Assembly: GCA_963648435.1 (NCBI GenBank)
Contig: CAVJDT010000001.1
Location: 62,001 to 126,000 of the forward strand
Direction of reading: 5' to 3'
DNA: 64,000 nt
Source: UMGS75 sp963648435
GTDB lineage: Bacteria > Bacillota_I > Bacilli_A > ML615J-28 > CAG-313
Under the pieces are notes generated by a model that made no database searches, was not told where the DNA came from, and worked only from the letters and a program-made list of their open reading frames with translations. How positions within the stretch are numbered: the first letter of the stretch is position 1; each line of letters begins with the position of its first letter. The translations under genes and the position numbers were made by a program. Shown piece by piece: positions 41,487-50,370 of this stretch.

Positions 41487-41514
41487 AAACACTCAATTAA
41501 ATGGGTGTTTTTTT
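41485..41514 (+). terminator. Intrinsic terminator after the ADP-ribosylglycohydrolase
   Basis: AACACTC and GGGTGTT form a 7-bp stem followed by T-run. Confidence 0.75.
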
Positions 41515-41599
41515 ATTTACTAGCAAATACTCAAAAAACAAATATAAACGCAAAAATGAGCCGTTTCTGAGGCTCAAACCAAAAGGAAGAGGTGAGAAA

Positions 41600-42673
41600 A
41601 TGATTATAGTAAATATTCCTGCTGGAGTGACAAAAGTAACAACTACTCCACTTTATGAATGGGACTATGGTCAAGTTTTAAGAATAACTGGCGATGGATT
41701 GCCAAGCGTATGTCAGGTTCACTTTTGTGACAAAACCTGTGACAAAACCATTGTAAGAATAGGAAGCCCAGTGAGTGGGGGAATTGAAGTACCAATTCCT
41801 GATAAATTACTAGAAAACGAATGGAGCATTAATGCTTTTATTTATATATGTGGAGACGATTGCGGCCAAACAATCAAGCATATTCAAATTCCAGTTGTTA
41901 AAAGAAAACAACCAGAAGACTTCATAGATCCTATTCCACCAACAGCACAAACACAACTAGAAGAAATGATTGCAGCTGTTAATGAAACATTAGAAGACAT
42001 AGAGGCATTATATGATTCAACTATCACATATGCAGAACTACAGGAACTAATTGAAGAAGAAATGGAAGAACCAATCGCAACTGTTAATGCAGCTGCAGGA
42101 ATCGTCCAAACTTACAATGATAGATTAACAACAAATGAAGAAAAAACAACAACTCATGATAGCGAAATTCCGTACGTGACAAAGCCGAATGTTGATCAAT
42201 ATGCAGGAAAAGAACTTTTAAATGTCGATGATGAATCATTAAATGGAAATGCTACAGGTGAAATTTTAAGTATTTCTGTCCCTAATTTTGGATCATCTGA
42301 AAAAGTTTTATTTTTAGTTACTGTATTAGTAAGAGTTGCTGGAAATAAGTTTGGTGTTGAAGATTTTCCAATCGCAAATGTCCAACCTACTATTCCTTGC
42401 TGGGTTGATAACGCCGATACAGCTTCAGCTTGTTCACCTCAGTATTTTTTAACAGTAGGTGCAGAAGAGGACAGTGTATTCGGGGAACGGAAAGACATTC
42501 CGTGGTATTTTAAATATTCTTATGAAAAAGCACAGAACAGGTTGAATATATATTGGTCGTGCCTAACTATTGCAAAAGATAAAACGGTAATACCCACAGG
42601 GTACAAAATGAAATGCCATTTTATAGGATTAAAAATAATTACTTTCAAATCAAAAACTAGTGGGGGTGAATAA
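41600..42673 (+). CDS. Phage baseplate/fibre-like structural protein
   Basis: A 357-residue protein. Residues 1-115 form a beta domain with many Cys (VCQVHFCDKTCDKT), resembling the N-terminal domain of BppU-type baseplate proteins. A helical acidic stalk (residues 120-200, TQLEEMIAAVNETLEDIEALYDS) and a beta C-terminal domain follow. The start at 41600 follows AGAGGTG; the frame is open from 41501 but crosses the terminator. First gene of a host-recognition module placed between head genes. Confidence 0.65.
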   Translation: MIIVNIPAGVTKVTTTPLYEWDYGQVLRITGDGLPSVCQVHFCDKTCDKTIVRIGSPVSGGIEVPIPDKLLENEWSINAFIYICGDDCGQTIKHIQIPVVKRKQPEDFIDPIPPTAQTQLEEMIAAVNETLEDIEALYDSTITYAELQELIEEEMEEPIATVNAAAGIVQTYNDRLTTNEEKTTTHDSEIPYVTKPNVDQYAGKELLNVDDESLNGNATGEILSISVPNFGSSEKVLFLVTVLVRVAGNKFGVEDFPIANVQPTIPCWVDNADTASACSPQYFLTVGAEEDSVFGERKDIPWYFKYSYEKAQNRLNIYWSCLTIAKDKTVIPTGYKMKCHFIGLKIITFKSKTSGGE

Positions 42674-42675
42674 AG

Positions 42676-43068
42676 ATGATTCCAAATAACAAAAAAGCAG
42701 TAATAATAGATAGCCTTCCACATTTAGGAACATTTTCAACTATAGACGCACTATTATTAAGTTTAGATGACAAAGAAGAAAATAAAATCTATCAATGCAC
42801 AGTGCTAAACTTTAAAGCCGAAGTAATATTCACCATTTCAACGAGTGGAACTAAATACGTAATTCTTTTATACGAAAATACAATAAAAGGATACAATAAA
42901 GCTAGTTCTGCTACAACATGGACTGAAGTAAACATAGGCGGCGGTACAGAACTAACACTCGATGATACTCCAACAGCCAATTCGAATAACCCAGTGACAT
43001 CACAAGGAATTAAAACATACGTAGATAATTTAGTCGGAAATATTGAAACAACGCTAGAATCAATATAG
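42676..43068 (+). CDS. Small fibre-module protein
   Basis: A 130-residue protein. Its end TPTANSNNPVTSQGIKTYVDNL is the same kind of linker found in repeat form in the large fibre protein at 44856. Probably a structural or accessory fibre part. Confidence 0.6.
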   Translation: MIPNNKKAVIIDSLPHLGTFSTIDALLLSLDDKEENKIYQCTVLNFKAEVIFTISTSGTKYVILLYENTIKGYNKASSATTWTEVNIGGGTELTLDDTPTANSNNPVTSQGIKTYVDNLVGNIETTLESI

Positions 43069-43078
43069 AGGTGATAAT

Positions 43079-44194
43079 ATGTCAGTAGCAACAGAAATAA
43101 CAAGAATTAAAAATGCTAAAAGTGCAATTAAAACTTCTATAGAGAATAAAGGCATAACAGTTTCTGAGAGCACAAAAATTGATGGATATTCTACTTTAAT
43201 TAATCAAATTCAAACCAAAAAAGAAGAAGAGGAAAAAACAGTAGATTTAGATATGGCTTCAGGTAATCAAGTAGTAGATCCTACAAGTGGTAAGGTGATT
43301 AGTAAACTTACTATTACTAAACCAAGTACTCTAATTGCGGGCAATATAAAGAAAAGCGTGGTTATTGCTGGTATAACTGGCACTTATGAATTTACTAAAC
43401 AAGCTAAAGAATTTACTCCTACATTAAACGGAAGTACTGTTACTGCAGATTCTGGGTACGATGGTTTAAGTTCAGTTACAGTTAATCCAGTACCAGTAGT
43501 TAATAAAACAGACATACCTCTAAACTTTTATAATTCAAGTGCAGGAACAATACTAAATTCACAAAACGTGTATTCTGATGATAACAAATTTATGACTTGG
43601 GTTAATATTACTCGTCCTAACACTTTAATCGCAAGTAATATCAAAAAAGGAGTAACAATTGCTGGAATACAGGGAACTCTTGAACCTAGCAATGTTACTA
43701 GTCTCAAAGGACTTTTAGACGCTACTAAAAGATGTTCGGAGTTATTTTATAACTATGACGGGGCTTCAGTTGCTGGCTTAATTGCATATGATGATACTAG
43801 TGACGTAACTACAATGTATGGTATGTTTTCTAATTGTTCTAAACTTACTACTATACCACTATTAAATAGTAGCAATGTAATTACTATGGAGCAGATGTTT
43901 TGGGGTTGTTCTAAACTTACTACAATACCACAATTAGATACTAGCAATGTAGGTAATATGTATCGTATGTTTAATGGTTGTACTAACCTAAAATCAATTT
44001 TAATGACTGGAATGAAAGTTAATTTTGATATTTCAGCTTCTACTCAATTTGAGCGTTCCGACCTAGTAACTATCTTAAATAATCTTGCAACAGTTACTAC
44101 AACTAAAACACTTACAATGGGAGCAACTAATCTAGCAAAATTAACTGATAGTGATAAAGAAATTGCAACTAATAAGGGTTGGACTTTAGCATAA
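43079..44194 (+). CDS. Tail protein with BspA-like (DUF285) leucine-rich repeats
   Basis: A 371-residue protein. The start TEITRIKNAKSAIKTSIENKGITV is a common phage tail beginning. Residues 60-220 have two GV(T/V)IAG(I)xGT-type beta units. Residues 240-310 have repeats of the form VTTMYGMFSNCSKLTTIPLL with two more copies (ITMEQMFWGCSKLTTIP, GNMYRMFNGCTNLKSI), the BspA/DUF285 surface repeat of about 24 residues. Such repeats mediate binding in bacterial surface proteins, so a receptor-binding role is likely. Confidence 0.72.
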   Translation: MSVATEITRIKNAKSAIKTSIENKGITVSESTKIDGYSTLINQIQTKKEEEEKTVDLDMASGNQVVDPTSGKVISKLTITKPSTLIAGNIKKSVVIAGITGTYEFTKQAKEFTPTLNGSTVTADSGYDGLSSVTVNPVPVVNKTDIPLNFYNSSAGTILNSQNVYSDDNKFMTWVNITRPNTLIASNIKKGVTIAGIQGTLEPSNVTSLKGLLDATKRCSELFYNYDGASVAGLIAYDDTSDVTTMYGMFSNCSKLTTIPLLNSSNVITMEQMFWGCSKLTTIPQLDTSNVGNMYRMFNGCTNLKSILMTGMKVNFDISASTQFERSDLVTILNNLATVTTTKTLTMGATNLAKLTDSDKEIATNKGWTLA

Positions 44195-44205
44195 GGAGGT
44201 AATTT

Positions 44206-44250
44206 ATGATTAATGAAATAAAAACTAAAAAAGGTGAGAAAAATGAATAA
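44206..44250 (+). CDS. Very short ORF in the fibre module
   Basis: A 14-codon ORF behind a strong AAGGAGG, overlapping the next start by eight bases. It may only couple translation. Weak support. Confidence 0.3.
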   Translation: MINEIKTKKGEKNE

Positions 44251-44587
44251 TATACCATGTGCTAATTTATCCCCCAGAATATGCGAAGATGGATCAATTC
44301 GTTGGTACGAAGGAGATACATTCACGCTTATTTTTACATTTAATCTTACAAACGAATATGATGAAGAAGTTGATGTTCAACCAACCGATAAACTAACTGT
44401 TTGTTTTAGAGACAAACTTAAAAACATTATATGTGAATTTGAAGCAAAAGGAACGAACACACTTGAAATGGTATTCACAAAAGAAAAAAGTGATTTATTC
44501 AAAATAGGCAACTACACATATTGCGTGCGATTTAATGGTAGCGAAATACGCACACTAATGAGAAACAATTTAGTGGTTGTTGAATAA
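44243..44587 (+). CDS. Fibre-module beta protein
   Basis: A 114-residue beta-rich protein (RWYEGDTFTLIFTFNL, YTYCVRFNGSEIRTL). Similar small proteins occur next to tail fibre genes in Firmicutes phages and may be a fibre collar or capsid decoration. Start at 44243 after AGGTGA. Its stop overlaps the next gene by one base. Confidence 0.62.
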   Translation: MNNIPCANLSPRICEDGSIRWYEGDTFTLIFTFNLTNEYDEEVDVQPTDKLTVCFRDKLKNIICEFEAKGTNTLEMVFTKEKSDLFKIGNYTYCVRFNGSEIRTLMRNNLVVVE

Positions 44588-44844
44588 TGAGAACACAAAT
44601 ACAGGCGAGTGTGGAAAAAACTCTGAAAGCTACCATTAATATAAGAGCACCTTCCACGTTAAGAGCGAACATAGGAGCAGGCGTAAGTGGAATAATTAGT
44701 GACCATTCAAAACTAAATAATCTAGACTACGAATCAAGTGGTCATAAAGGCTTTGCTTCTCAAAAAGAATTACAAAATTATGCTAAACAAACTGAATTAC
44801 CTGGAACACTTAGTAATTTAGAAATTGAAAATATTTTAAAATAA
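44587..44844 (+). CDS. Small fibre-module protein
   Basis: An 85-residue protein; the first part (TQIQASVEKTLKATINIRAPSTLRANIGAGVSG) is a beta/linker segment and the end KLNNLDYESSGHKGFASQKELQNYA is a known phage fibre segment. Function is inferred as structural. Confidence 0.62.
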   Translation: MRTQIQASVEKTLKATINIRAPSTLRANIGAGVSGIISDHSKLNNLDYESSGHKGFASQKELQNYAKQTELPGTLSNLEIENILK

Positions 44845-44855
44845 AGGAGACTAAA

Positions 44856-46691
44856 ATGGCGAATAAATATTTAGATGACAACGGATTGTTGTACTTATGG
44901 CAGAAGATTAAAGGAAAGTTAGATGATAAAGTTGATAAAGAAGAAGGAAAAGGATTAGTAACTGTAGATGCTACATTAAGCTCAACATCAACTAATCCTG
45001 TACAAAACAAGGCTATCAATACAGCACTAGGTAATAAGGTAGATAAAGTCGAGGGTAAAGGATTATCAACAAACGATTTTACCGCAGATTATAAAACCAA
45101 ACTAGATGGAATAGCTAGTGGAGCTACTAAAACAACAATTGACAGTGCATTAAGTTCCACTTCTACAAATCCTGTACAAAATAAAGTTATTAACACAGCG
45201 TTAGCGGGAAAAGCCGCATCAAGTCATACTCATACAATAGCACAAGTTACAGATTTACAATCAACCCTAGATGGTAAAGCAGCTTCAAGTCATACCCATA
45301 CAATCGAACAAGTTTCTGACCTTCAAACAGCTCTGGATGGAAAAGCAAGCACTGCTGTTGCGACAACGACTGCTAACGGCTTAATGAGTAGTACTGATAA
45401 AAGTAAGTTAGATGGTATAGTTGCAGGTGCAAATAAAACTACTGTAGATTCGTCCTTGAGCTCAACATCTACTAATCCTGTGCAGAATAAAGTTATTAAC
45501 AGTGCCTTAGCAGGTAAAGCAGCTTCAAGTCATGCTCATACAATAGCACAAGTTACAAATTTACAAACAACATTAGACGGTAAAGCAAGCACTGATGTTG
45601 CTACACAAAGTGCTAATGGTCTAATGAGTAGTGCTGATAAAACTAAATTAGATGGTATCTCAAGCAGTGCTACTGAAAATAGACTTGCGGAAATAGAAGG
45701 TGATATAACATCTCTAGAAACTACTGTAGGCGGCAAAGTGGATAAAGTTGATGGTAAAGGGTTATCTACAGAAGACTTTACTAGTGATTTTAAGACTAAA
45801 CTAGAAGGCATTGCAACAGGTGCTAATAAAATAACAGTTGATAGTGCTTTAAACTCCACTTCTACAAATCCTGTACAAAATAAAGTTATTAATACTGCTT
45901 TAGGTAATAAAGTAGATAAAGTATCCGGTAAAGGTTTATCAACAAACGATTTTACAGCAGCATATAAAACAAAATTAGATGGAATAGCGGAAGGAGCTAC
46001 AAATATAACAGTAGACGAAGCTTTAAGTTCAACATCAACTAATCCTGTTCAAAACAAAGTTATTAATACAGCGTTAGCTGGTAAAGCAAGTACTGCTGCT
46101 GCTACTACATCAGCTGCAGGTTTAATGAGCAGCAGTGATAAATACAAATTAGATGGTATTGCTAGTGGAGCAAATAAAACAGTTGTGGATACTGCATTAA
46201 GTTCAACATCAACTAATCCAGTGCAGAATAAAGTTCTTAACACTCTATTTGGTAATAAAGTAGATAAAGTAAGCGGTAAGGGATTATCGACAAAGGACTT
46301 TACGGCTGCTTATGAAACTAAATTATCAGATTTGTACACAAAAGCAGATTTAGACACTAAATTTTCAAATTATGCTACAAAGAGTGATATTACAGGATTA
46401 TTTTCATTTAAAGGCTCAGTTGGAGGTGTTCCACCACTTACTCAATACACTTTTGGTTCAGTGTTTAACCTATCTGTTGAATTTACTACTGACGCTGATT
46501 TCGTCGAAGGAGCAGGTAAAACTTATCCAGCTGGTACAAACATTGTAATAGTAGACACTGATACGATTGGCACAAGCCCTACTAAAAAATGGGATGTTCT
46601 AGCAGGCACAATTGACCTCAGTGCTTACATGAAAACAACTGACATGGTAGCTATAACTAATGCTGAAATAGATACAATTCTCGCTTCTTAG
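44856..46691 (+). CDS. Tail fibre protein with repeat units
   Basis: A 611-residue protein. The start KYLDDNGLLYLWQKIKGKLDDKVD is a conserved phage fibre start. Residues 35-500 consist of repeated blocks: LSSTSTNPVQNKVINTAL, GNKVDKV.GKGLSTNDF, YKTKLDGIA.GA, and AASSHTHTIAQVTDLQ. The C-terminal 110 residues (SFKGSVGGVPPLTQYTFGSVFNLSVEF) are a non-repeated tip. The repeats form a trimeric fibre shaft and the tip probably binds the host. Confidence 0.85.
   Translation: MANKYLDDNGLLYLWQKIKGKLDDKVDKEEGKGLVTVDATLSSTSTNPVQNKAINTALGNKVDKVEGKGLSTNDFTADYKTKLDGIASGATKTTIDSALSSTSTNPVQNKVINTALAGKAASSHTHTIAQVTDLQSTLDGKAASSHTHTIEQVSDLQTALDGKASTAVATTTANGLMSSTDKSKLDGIVAGANKTTVDSSLSSTSTNPVQNKVINSALAGKAASSHAHTIAQVTNLQTTLDGKASTDVATQSANGLMSSADKTKLDGISSSATENRLAEIEGDITSLETTVGGKVDKVDGKGLSTEDFTSDFKTKLEGIATGANKITVDSALNSTSTNPVQNKVINTALGNKVDKVSGKGLSTNDFTAAYKTKLDGIAEGATNITVDEALSSTSTNPVQNKVINTALAGKASTAAATTSAAGLMSSSDKYKLDGIASGANKTVVDTALSSTSTNPVQNKVLNTLFGNKVDKVSGKGLSTKDFTAAYETKLSDLYTKADLDTKFSNYATKSDITGLFSFKGSVGGVPPLTQYTFGSVFNLSVEFTTDADFVEGAGKTYPAGTNIVIVDTDTIGTSPTKKWDVLAGTIDLSAYMKTTDMVAITNAEIDTILAS
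44966..46270 (+). repeat. Coding repeats of the fibre shaft
   Basis: The segment for SSTSTNPVQNK recurs at least seven times at intervals of about 180-360 bases, with synonymous differences (AATCCTGTACAAAATAAAG-type cores). Recombination between units could change fibre length. Confidence 0.8.
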
Positions 46692-46699
46692 GTGATACT

Positions 46700-47455
46700 A
46701 TGGCAAACAATTATTTAGATAAGAATGGATTAGCATATTTTTGGAAAAAAATTGATACTAAAATTCAGCACTTTATTGATATCACTGCGACTTATAATAG
46801 TGATTATACAGAAGGAACTTTTATTGTAGACGACCCTGCTCAAGCTTATAAATATTTTGATGAAGAACGTCTGGTAGTCCTTGTTGAAGATGATGTAGAA
46901 TATGAAGCTTACCATTCTAATACACAAAACAGAGAATGGGTAGCGGTAAAAGAAAATATGATTATAACGTTACATGTAGCCACAATAAGTACGTCTGTAA
47001 TATCTGGCACAATAACAATTACTTACGTTGGTGGAAGCTCTGCTGAATATGGAACAATTGAATTAACAGCATCAACAATGACTAGCAGTGGAACAGTAAG
47101 TGGTGATACACTCTATAAAACAACATTTAACGCTGGAACTCATAGGCATATAAAATTTCTTTTTTATAGTGTAAATAAAAATGGTATAAGCAAATTTTCA
47201 ATTCAGTTTTTAAAACAAGGCACGGCTAGTACTCTAACTGATACAATAAATATTTCAAATACTAATTTAAATAACTACGTAGAAGTAGAACTTCAAGATA
47301 AGTTCTATATTCTAAGATTAGCAAGTGGTAAAGTAAATACAGCTCTTCCCTTAAATTCTCTTGCAGATTTTGAACGTATACAGTTATGCTTGTATTTAAC
47401 AAGTGATACAACCAGTTCCGACTCTATAACAATAAGATATCGATTAGGTGATTAG
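46700..47455 (+). CDS. Second fibre protein sharing the N-terminal motif
   Basis: A 251-residue protein starting NNYLDKNGLAYFWKKIDTKIQ, the same start as the large fibre protein, and continuing with a beta-rich C-terminal domain without repeats. It could be an alternative fibre or a tip protein. Overlaps the next gene by eight bases. Confidence 0.75.
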   Translation: MANNYLDKNGLAYFWKKIDTKIQHFIDITATYNSDYTEGTFIVDDPAQAYKYFDEERLVVLVEDDVEYEAYHSNTQNREWVAVKENMIITLHVATISTSVISGTITITYVGGSSAEYGTIELTASTMTSSGTVSGDTLYKTTFNAGTHRHIKFLFYSVNKNGISKFSIQFLKQGTASTLTDTINISNTNLNNYVEVELQDKFYILRLASGKVNTALPLNSLADFERIQLCLYLTSDTTSSDSITIRYRLGD

Positions 47456-47954
47456 AGTGTGGTATCAGATAGGTTCAAAAGCGTTAGGATTAAATAATAC
47501 ACGTGATAATGACTATATTGTAATTGTAGATAAAAATAATTATTATAGCCGAATATTAACAAGCGAGTACGAACTAAAACTAATATCAAAAGACTTTTTG
47601 TTAAAAAATCTTAACTTTGAAACTCGTTATGCAATTTATAATTATCAATACGATAAACAAATAATAGGTAACGAGTTTCCCATTGATTATCATTTAATGA
47701 ATCACAAAGAGCAATTGATAGATTTTATTTCTAATACGATAAAAAGTAAAGAAATGAACTTCAACAAACGAATAACTGTCAATAATGGCTGCTGTTCTAA
47801 ATTAGTCTATCACGTTGCTTGGAACATTTTTGCTTTAATAAATAATAGTGTAATTTTAACTGAAGAACAAAAAGATATAGTTCAAAAAATACACGATGAA
47901 GAAATGCCTATTAAATATATTGATACGTTAATTGATCTATTTAAGAATTTATAA
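47448..47954 (+). CDS. Nucleotidyltransferase-fold protein in the fibre module
   Basis: A 168-residue protein. YQIGSKALGLNNTRDNDYIVIVD resembles the GS-x-AxG-x(n)-DxD pattern of the minimal nucleotidyltransferase fold (D-N-D here), followed by a helical domain as in MNT/HEPN-like or phage nucleotidyltransferases. It is not a structural protein by appearance. Its role is unknown; candidates are host or tRNA modification or a defence-related function. Start codon GTG, uncertain. Confidence 0.55.
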   Translation: MIRVWYQIGSKALGLNNTRDNDYIVIVDKNNYYSRILTSEYELKLISKDFLLKNLNFETRYAIYNYQYDKQIIGNEFPIDYHLMNHKEQLIDFISNTIKSKEMNFNKRITVNNGCCSKLVYHVAWNIFALINNSVILTEEQKDIVQKIHDEEMPIKYIDTLIDLFKNL

Positions 47955-47981
47955 AGAAACAACACGAATATTTTAATGTCC

Positions 47982-48010
47982 TAAGCATGACTGAAAAATG
48001 CTTATTTTTT
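47982..48010 (+). terminator. Short intrinsic terminator at the end of the fibre module
   Basis: TAAGCAT and ATGCTTA form a 7-bp stem, then TTTTTT. Confidence 0.6.
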
Positions 48011-48120
48011 ATGCCCAAAACAGCTCATGGCATTTAAAAGGTGCTGAAATTTCACCAGTCCAAGTGATATAAACTGGGCTTTTGCAGCGGAGACACCGCA
48101 CATAAAAACAGTGCAAAAAA
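48011..48120 (+). promoter_or_regulatory. Structured leader upstream of the scaffold gene
   Basis: Three hairpins follow each other: GGTG-N9-CACC, CCAGT-N13-ACTGG and GCGG-AGACA-CCGC. They may be an RNA leader of the scaffold/capsid transcript or an expression control element. No clear promoter box. Confidence 0.4.
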
Positions 48121-48129
48121 GGAGTAACA

Positions 48130-48777
48130 ATGGATTTTTTAAAAGCAATTCTAGGAGAAGAACTATACAAACAAGTGACTGAAAAGATAAATGCATACAA
48201 CGGAACATCAGAGAACAAAGAGAAACAAATAAAGCTAGCTAATCTCGGCGAAGGTGGATACGTAAGCAAGGACAAATATGCAGCACTTGAAGCAACGTAT
48301 AATTCAAAGCTTGGAGAACTAGACCAAGCAAATACCCTAATCAATGACCTAAGGAAAACAACCAAAGGAAATGAAGACTTGCAAGCAAAAATCACTAACT
48401 ATGATAGCCAAGTGCAAGCGTTACAATCTGAGCTAGTAAATGTTAAGAAAGAAGCAGCAATTAAGGTCGCCCTTTTAGAAGCAAAGGCACTAGATGTTGA
48501 CTATCTAACGTTTAAGCTCAACGAAAAAGGTAATATCGAACTAGACGAGAACGGAAAAATCAAAGGCTGGGACGATAAGATCGCAGGATTAAAAACACAA
48601 TTCCCTAACCAATTTGAGTCAAGTCAACAAAAGAAAATCGAAGAAAACAAACTACCTAACAACGACGATTCACAAGGTATCACACAAGAATCATTCAACA
48701 AAATGAGCTATGCTGAACGATTAAAAGTATATAACGAAAATCCAGAAGCCTATGCTCAATTAACAGGAAACAAATAA
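48130..48777 (+). CDS. Capsid scaffold protein
   Basis: A 215-residue protein, highly helical and charged, with a long coiled coil (residues 50-125) and basic/acidic tail, the make-up of phage scaffold proteins (GP20/DUF4355 type). It starts FLKAILGEELYKQVTEKINAYN and lies just before the major capsid gene, the standard order. Confidence 0.85.
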   Translation: MDFLKAILGEELYKQVTEKINAYNGTSENKEKQIKLANLGEGGYVSKDKYAALEATYNSKLGELDQANTLINDLRKTTKGNEDLQAKITNYDSQVQALQSELVNVKKEAAIKVALLEAKALDVDYLTFKLNEKGNIELDENGKIKGWDDKIAGLKTQFPNQFESSQQKKIEENKLPNNDDSQGITQESFNKMSYAERLKVYNENPEAYAQLTGNK

Positions 48778-48792
48778 AAAAGGAGACTAACA

Positions 48793-49794
48793 ATGGCAAA
48801 CCAAACAACAAAAATAGCAGATTTAATTAATCCTCAAGTAATGGCTGATATGATTTCAGCAAAAGTAGAAAAGAAACTAGTAGTAGCACCATTCGCTAAA
48901 ATTGACAACACTCTAGTAGGTCAACCAGGTAACACAATTACAGTTCCTCAATACGCATACATCGGCGATGCAGTAGACGTAGCTGAAGGCGTAGCAGCTG
49001 AAACAGTAAAGCTACAAACTAGCGTAACACAAGCAACAGTTAAGAAAGCAATGAAAGCTGTAGAATTAACAGACGAAGCAGTTCTAAGTGGTTATGGCAA
49101 TCCAGTAGGTGAAACAAACAACCAAATCGCAAAAGCAATTGCTTCCAAGGTTGATAACGACGCATTAGACGCTTTATACGGAGCACAACTAGCATACGAC
49201 GGTTCAGCAGCTATCATCAAATATGCAGGAATTGTAGATGCAATCGACATCTTCGATGAAGAAGTAAACAGTGAAAAGGTAATTTTTGTACATCCTAAAC
49301 AAGTAACACAATTAAGAAAAGACAGCGACTTCATCAGTGCAGACAAATACACAGGTGACGTGATCCTAACTGGCGAAATTGGCCGAATCGCAAACTGTCG
49401 TGTAGTTCCTTCAAAGAAAGTCGTAGTTCATGACACATGGTACAAGTTCACAACTTCAGGAACAAGTGGTGCACTACAAATCGTAGCAAGCGGAGCAACA
49501 ACAAACCAAGCAAACCTAGCAGATGTTACTCCTTCATTACCAAGTGCAAAAGTAGGCGACTACGTATTAAAAGTAGAAACACCTTGCTACTTCTGCCCAA
49601 TCATTAAACTAAACAACGATGCAGAAACTGAAGAAGATGCTCCAGCATTAACAATTTACTTGAAGAGAGATACAAACGTAGAAACTGACCGTGTATCTTT
49701 AGCAAGAAAAACAGACATCAGTGCAGATAAACACTACACTGTAGCACTTTCTAATACAAGCAAAGTCGTACTTGCTAAATTCAAGAAAGCCTAA
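48793..49794 (+). CDS. Major capsid protein (HK97 fold, N4-gp56 type)
   Basis: A 333-residue protein starting TTKIADLINPQVMADMISAKVEKKL. It has QPGNTITVPQYAYIGDAVDVAEG and the helix KAIASKVDNDALDAL, typical of the N4-gp56 family. About 415 copies build the shell. Codon choice is strongly biased, as for highly expressed genes. A ribosome binding site AAGGAG precedes. Confidence 0.93.
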   Translation: MANQTTKIADLINPQVMADMISAKVEKKLVVAPFAKIDNTLVGQPGNTITVPQYAYIGDAVDVAEGVAAETVKLQTSVTQATVKKAMKAVELTDEAVLSGYGNPVGETNNQIAKAIASKVDNDALDALYGAQLAYDGSAAIIKYAGIVDAIDIFDEEVNSEKVIFVHPKQVTQLRKDSDFISADKYTGDVILTGEIGRIANCRVVPSKKVVVHDTWYKFTTSGTSGALQIVASGATTNQANLADVTPSLPSAKVGDYVLKVETPCYFCPIIKLNNDAETEEDAPALTIYLKRDTNVETDRVSLARKTDISADKHYTVALSNTSKVVLAKFKKA

Positions 49795-49814
49795 GATAGA
49801 AAGGGGGAAACCCT

Positions 49815-50369
49815 ATGATAGTGTCAATCGAAAAAGCAGCAGCTTACATTGGTACGGAAATTGATAGAAACGAGCTAGCGGATAAACTGCTAGCTCTTGA
49901 ATTTGCTATCCGTAAATACTCAAATAACAACTTCCAGAACCGAAACGTTCGTAGCTTAGTAGACATTGCAACTGGTGTAGTTCGATTTCCAAGTCCATAT
50001 TTAAAAGTAGGTGACACAGTTCAAATTACAGACTCAGCCTTTAATAACGGATTATTCACGATTAAAACAAAGGACGCTGAAGGGTTCACAGTCAACGAAG
50101 AAATCTATGACGAAGAAGCAGTACTAGTAACAAAAGTGGAGTATCCTGCAGATGTTCAAATGGGAGCAATCGAGATTATGCGATGGAAGCTAAAAAACGA
50201 AACAGCTAACTACGATGATACAGCACCAAAAGAGATCCAAAGCGAAAGCATTTCCAGACATTCAGTAACCTATGCAAAGGACGCAACAGAATCAGACATC
50301 GATGCAGAGTTCGGAGTTCCAAGAAAATACACTTCGTTTTTGAAGATGTACAAGAAAGCGAGATTCTAA
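49815..50369 (+). CDS. Head-tail connector protein
   Basis: A 184-residue protein with N-terminal helices (EKAAAYIGTEIDRNELADKLLALEFAIRKYSNNNFQNR), an inserted beta domain (FPSPYLKVGDTVQITDSAFNNGLFTI), and C-terminal helix. This fits gp6/gp15-type adaptors attached to the portal. Position directly after the capsid gene supports it. Confidence 0.8.
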   Translation: MIVSIEKAAAYIGTEIDRNELADKLLALEFAIRKYSNNNFQNRNVRSLVDIATGVVRFPSPYLKVGDTVQITDSAFNNGLFTIKTKDAEGFTVNEEIYDEEAVLVTKVEYPADVQMGAIEIMRWKLKNETANYDDTAPKEIQSESISRHSVTYAKDATESDIDAEFGVPRKYTSFLKMYKKARF

Positions 50370-50370
50370 C

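Noticed and set aside
41501..41599. Upstream extension of the fibre gene start
   Set aside because: It would cross the terminator after the ADP-ribosylglycohydrolase and lacks a ribosome binding site; the ATG at 41600 has one.
45536..45859. Antisense ORFs in the tail fibre gene and elsewhere in the late genes
   Set aside because: They mirror codon bias of the repeat-containing sense genes and lack start signals; treated as shadows.
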